Positions 1 to 5,799 are shown, counted from the stretch's first letter. The stretch is DNA of 5,961 nt from CAZHGD01 sp964531735 (GCA_964531735.1 CAZHGD010000251.1:1-5961), one strand, 5' to 3'. The notes: generated by a model from the sequence alone, not told the origin. Numbers and translations are program-made.

Positions 1-1
1 G

Positions 2-481
2 TGGAAGCAGACCAGCAGCGGCCGCACCTACTTCCTCTACGACGGCATCAACATCGTCTGCGAACTGGACGGCACTGGCGACTTGGTGGCCGAGAGCGTC
101 TTCGGCGCGGCCGGCCTGCTGAGCCGCGGAAGCGTGCAGTACCAGTTCGACCCGCTGGGCGATGCGGTGCATCAGCTTGACGCGAGCGGCGCGGTGACGG
201 CGAACCGGCTGTTCGACGCGTGGGGCAACGAGCTGACGAGTGGCACCGGGCCGCATGGGTACCGGGCGCAAGTCGGGTATTACGCGGACAGCGAGACGGG
301 GCTCATCGCGTTGGCGTACCGGTGCTACGCGCCAGAGGTGGGCAGGTTCCCGGAGCGGGATCCAGTAGGCTGCGCTGGCGGAACCAACACATATCCGTAC
401 GTCCTCGCTGCCCCGGTGGGCCAGGTCGACGCGCATGGTCTCTTCTGTGTTCGTCTCCTTGTTGTCGGTCTCGGAACGTAG
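2..481 (+). CDS. RHS/YD-repeat protein, C-terminal end with RHS-associated core (5' end outside window)
   Basis: This is the last 159 codons of a larger protein; the reading frame is open from the left edge, so the ATG/GTG codons inside it are not the start. Seen directly: YD-repeat-like segments (YFLYDGINIVCELDGTG, then YQFDPLGDAVHQLDASGAV and FDAWGNELTSG), followed by the RHS-associated core (YYADSETGLIALAYRCYAPE, then VGRFPERDPVGCAGGTNTYP and YV..APVGQVDAHGLF). The family consensus ends near DPxGL; here it is DAHGLF, and the NNP before it is replaced by AAP, so the core is slightly degenerate. RHS proteins form large secreted or surface shells, and in many a hypervariable toxin domain follows the core. 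Only about 11 residues follow here, so no toxin can be encoded in this frame. It may be a toxin-less YD protein or a 3'-truncated one. A HEAT-repeat gene follows closely. The family is well supported; the biological role is not. Confidence 0.9.
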   Translation, partial: WKQTSSGRTYFLYDGINIVCELDGTGDLVAESVFGAAGLLSRGSVQYQFDPLGDAVHQLDASGAVTANRLFDAWGNELTSGTGPHGYRAQVGYYADSETGLIALAYRCYAPEVGRFPERDPVGCAGGTNTYPYVLAAPVGQVDAHGLFCVRLLVVGLGT

Positions 482-509
482 TTGGAGAGCCACGGGCCGC
501 CGTGGTAGT

Positions 510-515
510 AGGAGG
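510..515 (+). promoter_or_regulatory. Shine-Dalgarno site deciding the GTG start of the HEAT-repeat gene
   Basis: AGGAGG lies 8 nt upstream of the GTG at 524. No ATG is available in the same frame nearby, and two in-frame TAG stops at 506-511 prevent any earlier start. This makes GTG 524 the best start for the gene. Confidence 0.75.
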
Positions 516-523
516 CGCCCAGA

Positions 524-1171
524 GTGGCAGACCAGGATTGCACAGTGGCCGATTGGTTGCGCGCGAGTTCGGCCCCCCAACACGAGGACAGAATCCGCGC
601 ACTTCGGGCCGTACTGGTCGGGCAGCCTGGTACCGCTCGACGGCTACGTCGGAGCAAGCAAGTTGCCCGTCGTGTGACCGAACTGCTGGGTGATGAGGCG
701 TCGAGGGTCCGATTCGTCTCGGCGGTCGTCCTGTGCAGGCTGCGTGACACCGATTCGCTACCTGCTCTCCAAGCCCTGATCGGCGCTGAGGACGACTGGC
801 ATACCCGATGTGTTGCTGCCGAAGCCATCGGCAATCAGGGTGGGGCACCCGCGCTCGAGATCCTCCGTGCGGCTCTTGAGCAGGAGACGGAGACACAAGC
901 GCTGCCCTCGTACGCGTTGGCGTTGGGCAAGGCGGGAGAAGCGGACGCGATCTCAGACCTACTCGTCATGGCCGGCTCCGACGACTGGCGAGTGCGCTGG
1001 GGCGCGGCACGAGGCCTGGAGCAACTCCGGCATCCGGCTGCCATCCGACTCGCCGACGAGCTCGCCGCCGACCCGCGGGTGTCCGGGGAGGAAAGGGCCG
1101 AGTTGCTACGGTGGCGGACGTGCGTCAGGCGACGAATGCAACCTCGTACAGATGAGCGAGGCCAGCCGTGA
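524..1171 (+). CDS. HEAT-repeat (PBS-lyase-like) protein, hypothetical
   Basis: A 215-residue soluble protein with no signal peptide or membrane segment. From about residue 45 to 195 it is built of helical pairs typical of HEAT repeats: short helices rich in A/L/V separated by D-W-x-x-R or S-x-V-R turns. Examples are ASRVRFVSAVVLCRL, DDWHTRCVAAEAIGNQGG and DDWRVRWGAARGLEQLRHP, giving about four or five repeats. Such proteins are binding scaffolds; no catalytic residues are recognisable. The first 40 or so residues and the basic C-terminal tail are not recognised. The gene starts 42 bp after the RHS gene on the same strand with its own AGGAGG site, so co-transcription is likely. Because immunity genes often sit directly after RHS toxin genes, an immunity role is conceivable, but the visible RHS gene has no toxin tail. 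In a hand count of codons 689-850, 19 of 54 end in A/T, against 8 of 54 at the start of the sulfatase gene; this suggests a different origin. Confidence 0.75.
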   Translation: MADQDCTVADWLRASSAPQHEDRIRALRAVLVGQPGTARRLRRSKQVARRVTELLGDEASRVRFVSAVVLCRLRDTDSLPALQALIGAEDDWHTRCVAAEAIGNQGGAPALEILRAALEQETETQALPSYALALGKAGEADAISDLLVMAGSDDWRVRWGAARGLEQLRHPAAIRLADELAADPRVSGEERAELLRWRTCVRRRMQPRTDERGQP

Positions 1172-1219
1172 ACCTGGCGAGGAAACCAGCGAAACCAGGG
1201 ACGTCAACCGGATTTCGCA

Positions 1220-1310
1220 GGGCTCTTCGCCGTCGCCGGCGGCAGCGAAGAGGCGCATGACACCTACGACGTGCGCTACCGCCTGAGCAGCCGCTCGGAG
1301 GTCCTTTCCG
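1220..1310 (+). pseudogene. Possible short gene remnant, unidentified
   Basis: Read in the frame beginning at 1220, about 30 codons give a normal-looking peptide (GLFAVAGGSEEAHDTYDVRY then RLSSRSEVLSG). Only 3 of the 30 codons 1220-1309 end in A or T, which resembles real genes of the right half more than random intergenic DNA. There is no start codon with a ribosome binding site. The frame turns into low-complexity G/P/R/C-rich sequence exactly where the palindromic repeat begins at 1311. I do not recognise the family. The best reading is a fragment of a decayed gene cut by the repeat; a chance open stretch in GC-rich DNA is the alternative. Confidence 0.3.
1223..1252 (+). repeat. Inverted repeat / hairpin after the HEAT gene
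   Basis: CTCTTCGC (1223-1230) and GCGAAGAG (1245-1252) form a perfect 8-bp stem with a 14-nt loop that itself contains the palindrome GCCGGC. It lies about 50 bp after the HEAT gene stop, where a terminator could be, but no T-run follows. It also lies inside a coding-like fragment, so the pairing may be incidental. Confidence 0.35.
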
Positions 1311-1396
1311 GTAGGGGCGGGCCCTGGTGCCCGCCCTGTCACTGCCCGGTAGGCGCTTGGTGGCCCGCAGCCGGGCGACCCAAGCGTCGCCCCTAC
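1311..1396. repeat. Composite palindromic repeat (MITE-like) with GTAGGGGCG terminal inverted repeats
   Basis: The 86-bp segment is bounded by 9-bp perfect inverted ends, GTAGGGGCG (1311-1319) and CGCCCCTAC (1388-1396). Each end carries its own hairpin: GGGCGGGC / GCCCGCCC (1315-1322 / 1329-1336, 6-nt loop) and GGGCGAC / GTCGCCC (1373-1379 / 1386-1392, 6-nt loop). Three nested inverted repeats sharing one boundary are unlikely by chance, even at this GC content. From general knowledge, repeats of the GTAGGGGCGGGC...GTCGCCCCTAC kind are scattered through intergenic regions of several environmental phyla. I infer that this is one copy of such a non-coding dispersed element. It encodes nothing. 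Confidence 0.7.
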
Positions 1397-1462
1397 GGGG
1401 CAACGGCACCGGCAGGCTGCCTAGACCAGCGACGCCAGCCGAATGGCACTGCCACACCGCCC

Positions 1463-1768
1463 TCATCGGCCGCCGCGTAGCGCCGGGCGCAAGGCCTCAC
1501 GCGGTCTGGCCAAGGCCGGACAACGGGTGAGTCGGCGCTTGACACGGTGGGGCTCCGCCCGGCCGCTCGCGGCCCGGTCCGAGCCGTGCGCCGAGAGCGC
1601 CTGCCAGATCATCGCCCAGACCACCACCAGCGGCGTGTAGACGGTGGCCCGCGTCGGCACGGCGAGCAGCGCCACCGTCGGCCGGAACGGGGCCAAGGCC
1701 GCAGGCAGCCCGGCTTGCCGGACGGCCGCGGTGGCGCAGCGGACCTGCTGGTTGGTGCGTGGTGTCAT
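1463..1768 (-). pseudogene. IS4-type transposase, N-terminal remnant
   Basis: On the minus strand, ATG at 1766-1768 opens a 101-codon frame (MTPRTNQQVRCATAAVRQAG and onward) ending at 1463. The stretch VYTPLVVVWAMIWQALSAHG followed by SDRAA matches the N-terminal pattern of IS4-family (DDE) transposases: a hydrophobic TPL.x.WxxxWQxLS motif and then S-x-R-A. Such transposases are normally about 350-450 residues; here the catalytic DDE region is missing. After about residue 68 of this frame (around position 1566) the sequence becomes arginine/proline-rich and similarity is no longer clear. No other minus-strand frame continues the protein convincingly. The fragment is therefore non-functional. 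An in-frame extension to 1816 exists but adds no family-like sequence. The insertion-sequence ends could not be located. Assignment rests on remembered family patterns, so confidence is moderate. Confidence 0.5.
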
Positions 1769-1804
1769 CTCGTGTCGCCCAGACAGAGAGACAGCGCTCA
1801 CCGT

Positions 1805-1819
1805 CCGGTGATACACCGG
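1805..1819. repeat. Small hairpin upstream of the sulfatase operon
   Basis: CCGGTG (1805-1810) and CACCGG (1814-1819) pair perfectly around an ATA loop. It lies between the transposase remnant and the sulfatase gene. It could be part of the leader or an old insertion-sequence end; short GC hairpins like this are also common by chance. Confidence 0.25.
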
Positions 1820-1923
1820 GGCGCGCCTAGTGGATTCGCCCGCGCGCGGCGTCGCTGAGTTGGCGGGCGGCTCATGGGGTCAGGAGGTCACCCGTCGGGT
1901 ACGGCGAACGGCCGGCGCAACGC

Positions 1924-1928
1924 GAGGA
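1924..1928 (+). promoter_or_regulatory. Ribosome binding site of the sulfatase gene
   Basis: GAGGA sits 7 nt before ATG 1936. A stronger-looking AGGAGGT at 1882-1888 has no ATG, GTG or TTG at a usable distance. The 1936 start also places the conserved beta strand (RPNLLIFMNDQQ) at the extreme N-terminus, as expected for cytosolic sulfatases. Confidence 0.65.
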
Positions 1929-1935
1929 CAGTGCC

Positions 1936-3426
1936 ATGGCCGGCCAGCGACCCAACCTGCTCATCTTCATGAACGACCAGCAGCAAGCCCAGGTGACCGC
2001 GCCGGGCCACCCCTGTCGGACGCCGGTGCTCGATAGCCTGGCTGCCGCGGGGCTGCGGTTCGGGCGCTGCTACACACCGTCGGCCCATTGCTGTCCGGCG
2101 CGGGCCACGTTCATGACCGGCCTCTATCCGAGCGGGCACGGCGTCTACAACAACATCCTCAACCACGCCGCCATTCACACCGACCTCTACGCCGGTGTGC
2201 CCACCTGGAGCGAGCTGCTGCGCGAGTGCGGCTACGACCTGCACTGGTCGGGCAAATGGCACGTGGCCAAGCACCGCGATCCGGCCGACTGCGGTTGGAC
2301 CGAGCAGTACGCCAACGGCCTCGGTCACGAGCACCACGGCGCGAGCTGGGCGCACTTCCACGAGCGCTTCGCCGCCGGCGCCGATCAGGTCCGGCCGCGG
2401 CGCCGCGGCGAGCTGCTGCGCCCCGGCTGGGGCGCCTACCAGCACTACGGCACCATGGCCAAGCGCACCGGTCACGATCACGGCTACACGCCGGGCGATT
2501 ACCACGTGGTCAACTGCGGCCTGCAGGGCCTGGACACCGTGCTGCCGGGCCACGATCCCTGGTGCGTGTTCATCGGCACCAGCGGGCCGCATGACCCGTA
2601 CATTATCCCCGAGAAGTACGCCACGATGTACGACCCTGCCGACGTCGAGATGCCGGCGAGCTGGCAGGACGAGTTGGCCGACCGGCCGGTGGTCTACCAG
2701 CGGCAGCGGCGCTTCTGGTCGCAGTTGACGCCCGACGAGCAGCGGGAGGCCGTGGCGCACTACTGGGGCTACTGCACCATGCAGGACGACCTGCTCGGCG
2801 TGGTGCTGGATCGCCTGGACAGCAGTGGGCAGGCCGACGACACGGTGGTGCTGTACCTGTCCGACCATGGCGACTACAACGGCGCGCACGGCCTGTGGAT
2901 GAAGGGCGTGCCGGCCTTCGACGAGGCCTACCATGTGCCCTGCGTCATGCGCTGGCCGAACGGCATCCAAGCGCCGGGTCGCGAGGTGGACGAGTTCGTC
3001 ACGCTGGCCGACTTCTTCCCGACGTTCCTGGAGCTGGCGGGTCTGCCGGCGCGCGACAACTGCCATGGGCGCAGCCTGGTGCCATTCCTGCACGGCGACC
3101 GCCCGGACGACTGGACCGATTGCTTCATCAGCCAGATGAACGGGGTCGAGTTGTACTACACGCAGCGCCAGGTGGTGACCAAGGAGTGGAAGTACGTCTT
3201 CAACGGCTTCGACTGGGACGAGTTGTACCACCTGACCGAAGACCCGCACGAGCAGCACAACCTGGCGCCGCGGCCGGGCGCCGAGCGGCCGGAGTACGAG
3301 CCGATCATCCGCGAGCTGTGCGCCAAGCTGTGGCGCTTCGCCGAGCAGGTGGACGACATCCACGGCAATCCGTACCCGACGGTCTCGCTCTGCCCGTTCG
3401 GCCCGATGACCGGGATGAGCGACTGA
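1936..3426 (+). CDS. Sulfatase-superfamily hydrolase (type I, formylglycine-dependent)
   Basis: A 496-residue, complete alkaline-phosphatase-superfamily enzyme predicted to hydrolyse a sulfate (or phosphonate/phosphate) ester; the substrate cannot be told from sequence. Seen: N-terminal metal-site strand NLLIFMNDQQ (N13, D14), the sulfatase signature HCCPARATFMTG with Cys52 as the residue to be oxidised to formylglycine (C-x-P-A-R, with Ala where Ser is more usual), SGKWH (K107, H109), GPHDPY (H219), the metal-binding SDHGDYNGAHGLWMKG (D310, H311, K323), and the C-terminal ELYHLTEDPHEQHNLA strand common to the family. Length fits the family's 450-550. There is no signal peptide, so it should be cytosolic, unlike many polysaccharide sulfatases. 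Maturation needs a formylglycine-generating enzyme or anSME, not encoded in this window. It is the first gene of a probable operon with the nitroreductase 34 bp downstream. Family assignment is very secure. Confidence 0.95.
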   Translation: MAGQRPNLLIFMNDQQQAQVTAPGHPCRTPVLDSLAAAGLRFGRCYTPSAHCCPARATFMTGLYPSGHGVYNNILNHAAIHTDLYAGVPTWSELLRECGYDLHWSGKWHVAKHRDPADCGWTEQYANGLGHEHHGASWAHFHERFAAGADQVRPRRRGELLRPGWGAYQHYGTMAKRTGHDHGYTPGDYHVVNCGLQGLDTVLPGHDPWCVFIGTSGPHDPYIIPEKYATMYDPADVEMPASWQDELADRPVVYQRQRRFWSQLTPDEQREAVAHYWGYCTMQDDLLGVVLDRLDSSGQADDTVVLYLSDHGDYNGAHGLWMKGVPAFDEAYHVPCVMRWPNGIQAPGREVDEFVTLADFFPTFLELAGLPARDNCHGRSLVPFLHGDRPDDWTDCFISQMNGVELYYTQRQVVTKEWKYVFNGFDWDELYHLTEDPHEQHNLAPRPGAERPEYEPIIRELCAKLWRFAEQVDDIHGNPYPTVSLCPFGPMTGMSD

Positions 3427-3460
3427 GGCTGACCGCCCGCGCGCAGGAGAGGACCTGAGC

Positions 3461-4273
3461 ATGTCGACGCCGGAGCAGTTGCTGACCGAGCGCTATGGTG
3501 AACCGGTGGCCGTGCCGCCGAGCGGTGACGCGACCTGGCTGTCGGTGGTGAACCACCGGTCGTGCCGCGTCTACCGTCCTGATCCGCTGCCTGACGGCAT
3601 GTTGGAGCAGTTGGTCGCCGCGGCCCAGAGCGCGGCCACCTCGTCGCACCTGCAGAGCTGGAGCGTGGTGGCCCTCGAGGCGGCCGAGCGCAAGTCGGCC
3701 GCGGCCGCGCTGTCCGGCGGCCAGGACTTCATCTGGCAAGCGCCGCTCTTCCTGGTCTTCTGTGCCGACTTGTCGCGCCTGGTCTTCGCCTCCGAACAGC
3801 ACGGCCTGCCCGGCGAGGGTCTCGACTACCTCGAGATGTTCCTCATGGCGGTGGTCGATGCGACGCTGGCGGCACAGAACCTGGTGGTGGCAGCCGAGGC
3901 GGCCGGACTGGGCACCTGCTATGTGGGTGGGGCCCGCAACAACCCGCTGGAGATGGCGGCCCTGCTCGGGCTGCCGGAGCGGTGCCTGGCGCTGTTCGGC
4001 CTGAGCGTGGGCTGGCCCGACGCACCCCATGCCATGCGGCCCCGGCTGCCGCAGTGCGAGGTGCTGCACCATGACCGCTACAGCACGGCGGGCCGGGTGG
4101 AGCACTTGGCGCGGTACGACGAGATCATGCACGCGGTGTACCTGATCCAGGGTCGCGATCACCTGCCGAACTGGACGCACCACGCGGCGGCGCGCATCGC
4201 CACGGCGCAGTCACTGGGCACTCGGCACACGCTCCGCGAATCGGCCCAGCAGCTCGGCTTCCCGATCAAGTAG
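3461..4273 (+). CDS. NfsA/FRP-type FMN-dependent NAD(P)H nitroreductase
   Basis: A 270-residue flavoprotein expected to be a homodimer that uses NAD(P)H to reduce nitro compounds, quinones or flavins; the physiological substrate is unknown. Seen: the FMN phosphate-binding motif NHRSCRVY (R33, S34, R36), TSSHLQSWSVVAL (S61, S62, Q65), the long central helix with AAQNLVVAAEAAGLGTCYVG (FMN-contacting G151), then GARNNPLEMAALLGLP and LFGLSVGWP, which are characteristic of the NfsA/flavin-reductase-P subgroup. The RPRLP segment that follows is also typical. Length fits the subgroup (about 240-280). A GGAGAGGA ribosome site (3446-3453) ends 7 nt before the ATG. The 34-bp gap from the sulfatase stop contains no terminator, so co-transcription is likely. 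A pathway link with the sulfatase, such as processing a sulfated aromatic compound, is only inference. Confidence 0.93.
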   Translation: MSTPEQLLTERYGEPVAVPPSGDATWLSVVNHRSCRVYRPDPLPDGMLEQLVAAAQSAATSSHLQSWSVVALEAAERKSAAAALSGGQDFIWQAPLFLVFCADLSRLVFASEQHGLPGEGLDYLEMFLMAVVDATLAAQNLVVAAEAAGLGTCYVGGARNNPLEMAALLGLPERCLALFGLSVGWPDAPHAMRPRLPQCEVLHHDRYSTAGRVEHLARYDEIMHAVYLIQGRDHLPNWTHHAAARIATAQSLGTRHTLRESAQQLGFPIK

Positions 4274-4321
4274 CCGCGAATCGCCGCCGGGCGTTCCGTT
4301 TGAGCCAAGGCGACACTCCTG

Positions 4322-4882
4322 ATGAGTGGAGACAGGCCCGTGGCGGCACGGCGGTGGGGCGACAGCGACAGTGACCTGGCGCGGCGCGCGCAGGACGGCG
4401 AGGCCGCGGCCTTCGACGAGCTCTTCGCCCGGTACCGTGACCGCCTGCAGGGCGTCGGGCGCCGGTGGTTCGGCGACGGCTGGCTCAGCCAGGAGGTCGT
4501 CGAAGAAACCCGCCTGCGCGCCTGGCAGCACCGGGCGCAACTGCGAGACCCGGCTGCGGTGGGCGGCTGGCTGCTGGGCATCGCCCACCACTACTGCTAC
4601 CAGCGCCACCGCGCCGGGCAGCCCGAGATCGTCTCACTGAGCGTGGAGCACCTGGCCGTCTTGCCGGCGACCGGCGATCCGGCGGCGCAGGTGGCCGACG
4701 AACTGGCCGTGGCACAGTTGCTGCGGTCGTTGCCAACGGAGCAGCGCGACGTCGTCGAGTTGTGTCTGGTGGCCGGGCTGACGCGCGAGGAGGCCGCCGC
4801 GCGGCTGGGTGTCTCGACCACGGTGGTCAAGGGCCGGCTGCAGCGGGCGCGCGTGGCCTTGCGAAAGGAGTTGGCACCATGA
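4322..4882 (+). CDS. RNA polymerase sigma-70 factor, ECF-like
   Basis: A 186-residue sigma factor with only regions 2 and 4, which directs RNA polymerase to a specific promoter set. Seen: region 2 at about residues 18-98 (DLARRAQDGEAAAFDELFAR, YRDRLQ, then VVEETRLRAWQHRAQLRDP and GGWLLGIAHHYCYQRHR). Region 4 is at about 130-184: LLRSLPTEQRDVVELCLVAG, then the helix-turn-helix LTREEAAARLGVSTTVVKGR and LQRARVALRKEL. The acidic core-binding motif usually reading D-A-x-D-L-x-Q-E-T-F is here L-S-Q-E-V-V-E-E-T-R, a diverged version. No anti-sigma gene lies beside it; instead its stop overlaps the start of a response regulator. Start choice is uncertain: ATG 4322 has only AAGG 11 nt upstream, while GTG 4340 has GGAG (4328-4331) at 8 nt, which would remove six residues and leave both domains intact. 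Confidence 0.9.
   Translation: MSGDRPVAARRWGDSDSDLARRAQDGEAAAFDELFARYRDRLQGVGRRWFGDGWLSQEVVEETRLRAWQHRAQLRDPAAVGGWLLGIAHHYCYQRHRAGQPEIVSLSVEHLAVLPATGDPAAQVADELAVAQLLRSLPTEQRDVVELCLVAGLTREEAAARLGVSTTVVKGRLQRARVALRKELAP
4864..4870 (+). promoter_or_regulatory. Ribosome binding site of the response regulator, inside the sigma gene
   Basis: AAAGGAG lies 8 nt upstream of ATG 4879 and within the last codons of the sigma-factor gene. With the ATGA overlap at 4879-4882 it fixes the regulator's start. The open frame extends upstream to 4465, but that extension is a shadow of the sigma gene. Confidence 0.8.
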
Positions 4883-5799
4883 GCAGCGCATCCGAGCGTG
4901 AGCGACAACTGCTGGCGGTGGTCGACGACGAGCCGCACATCGTGCGGCTGGTGGCCGTCAACCTGGAGGCCGCCGGTTACGACACGGTGAGCGCGGGCGA
5001 CGGAGTCGCCGCGCTGGAGGTCATTCGGGCCGCGCGGCCCGACTTGGTGGTGCTCGACGAGATGATGCCGCGTCTCAGCGGTGCCCAGGTGCTGCGCGAG
5101 ATGCGCTGCGATGTGGCGCTGCTCAACACGCCGGTCGTGGCGCTGACCGCCATGCGGCCGGACGAGGAGCGCGTGGCGATCTACCACGAGTACGCGCAGG
5201 CCTACGTCCAGAAACCGTTCAACCCGGGTCACCTGCTGTCGGTGGTTCGCGGCCTGCTCGGCGTGCCGGCCGAGTTGGCCGCGGAACTGGCCGCGGTGCG
5301 GCGTCTACGTTGGGACCTGAGTGTGCCGGGCGCGGCGCTGGTGCGCTACAGCCAAGGCGACCCGCAACTCGGCTACGAGGTGCGCCGGGCGTTGGCCGCC
5401 CGCGGCGCGGCGGCGCTGGGCGAGTGGCGCGCCCTGCGCGACGTCGGCGAGGTGGCGCGGCTGGCCACGCCGGAGGCGCTGGCGGTGCTGGTCGGCTGGC
5501 TCGACGACGCGGACCCGATCCACGCCGTCCAGGCGCTCGAAGCGCTGGTCGGCCTCGGCGGCCTGAAGGCCGTCAACACCGCCCTGGACCGGGCCGCCGA
5601 CGTGCTTGCCAGGAGCTGGGCCACGGCGGCGCAGTGGGCCGATGGCGACGCGCCCATCCGGCAGCGCTGGCTGCTGTCGATCATCGCGCGCGTGCCGGGC
5701 CCGGCGGCCACGGAGCTGCTGCAACACGTGGCCGAGACCGACGAGCTGGGCTTGGGCGCGCTGGCTCGCGAATGGCTGGAGCAGCGACGCCGCGAGTGA
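4879..5799 (+). CDS. Response regulator: receiver domain plus HEAT-like helical C-terminal domain
   Basis: A 306-residue two-domain protein. The receiver domain (about 10-128) is complete: acidic pair D16-D17 (LLAVVDDEPHIVRLV), phospho-acceptor D60 (LVVLDEMMP), switch threonine T90 (VVALTAMRP), aromatic Y109 and the K112-P113 pair (YVQKPFNP). It should accept phosphate from a histidine kinase, none of which is in the window. The remainder (about 130-306) has no winged helix, helix-turn-helix, GGDEF or other known output domain. It consists of A/L-rich helices with HEAT-like repeats (LATPEALAVLVGWLDDADPI, AVQALEALVGLGGLKAVNTA, ATELLQHVAETDELGLGALA). This suggests output by protein binding. Its ATG overlaps the stop of the sigma factor (ATGA), implying translational coupling and near-equal synthesis, so the sigma factor is an obvious candidate partner; this is inference. 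Domain assignment of the receiver is very secure, of the HEAT-like part moderate. Confidence 0.92.
   Translation: MSSASERERQLLAVVDDEPHIVRLVAVNLEAAGYDTVSAGDGVAALEVIRAARPDLVVLDEMMPRLSGAQVLREMRCDVALLNTPVVALTAMRPDEERVAIYHEYAQAYVQKPFNPGHLLSVVRGLLGVPAELAAELAAVRRLRWDLSVPGAALVRYSQGDPQLGYEVRRALAARGAAALGEWRALRDVGEVARLATPEALAVLVGWLDDADPIHAVQALEALVGLGGLKAVNTALDRAADVLARSWATAAQWADGDAPIRQRWLLSIIARVPGPAATELLQHVAETDELGLGALAREWLEQRRRE

Noticed and set aside
435..677. Plus-strand frame that might be a frameshifted RHS toxin tail
   Set aside because: Composition is R/S/W/P-rich without any recognisable domain, and it overlaps the start of the HEAT gene in another frame.
1539..1567. TTGACA as a possible promoter -35 box inside the transposase remnant
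   Set aside because: At a spacing of 17 the -10 position reads GCCGCT, and the following sequence is very GC-rich, so no promoter is supported.
1882..1888. AGGAGGT as the ribosome site of a small gene before the sulfatase
   Set aside because: No ATG, GTG or TTG follows at a usable distance; it may be chance or a relic of a lost gene.
1172..1935. CRISPR array or small RNA gene in the gene-poor stretch
   Set aside because: There are no regularly spaced direct repeats, and apart from the palindromes described there is no promoter-plus-terminator arrangement for a small RNA.
1888..3462. A 524-codon open frame on the minus strand opposite the sulfatase
   Set aside because: It is exactly antisense to a gene with all sulfatase motifs; its V/R/H-rich composition is the usual mirror of a high-GC3 gene.
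3305..4183. A 292-codon minus-strand open frame opposite the nitroreductase
   Set aside because: It mirrors a confidently identified flavoprotein gene and shows no domain pattern of its own.
4465..4878. N-terminal extension of the response regulator into the sigma gene
   Set aside because: The extension is R/A/G-rich and out of frame with the sigma factor; the receiver domain begins right after ATG 4879, which has its own ribosome site.
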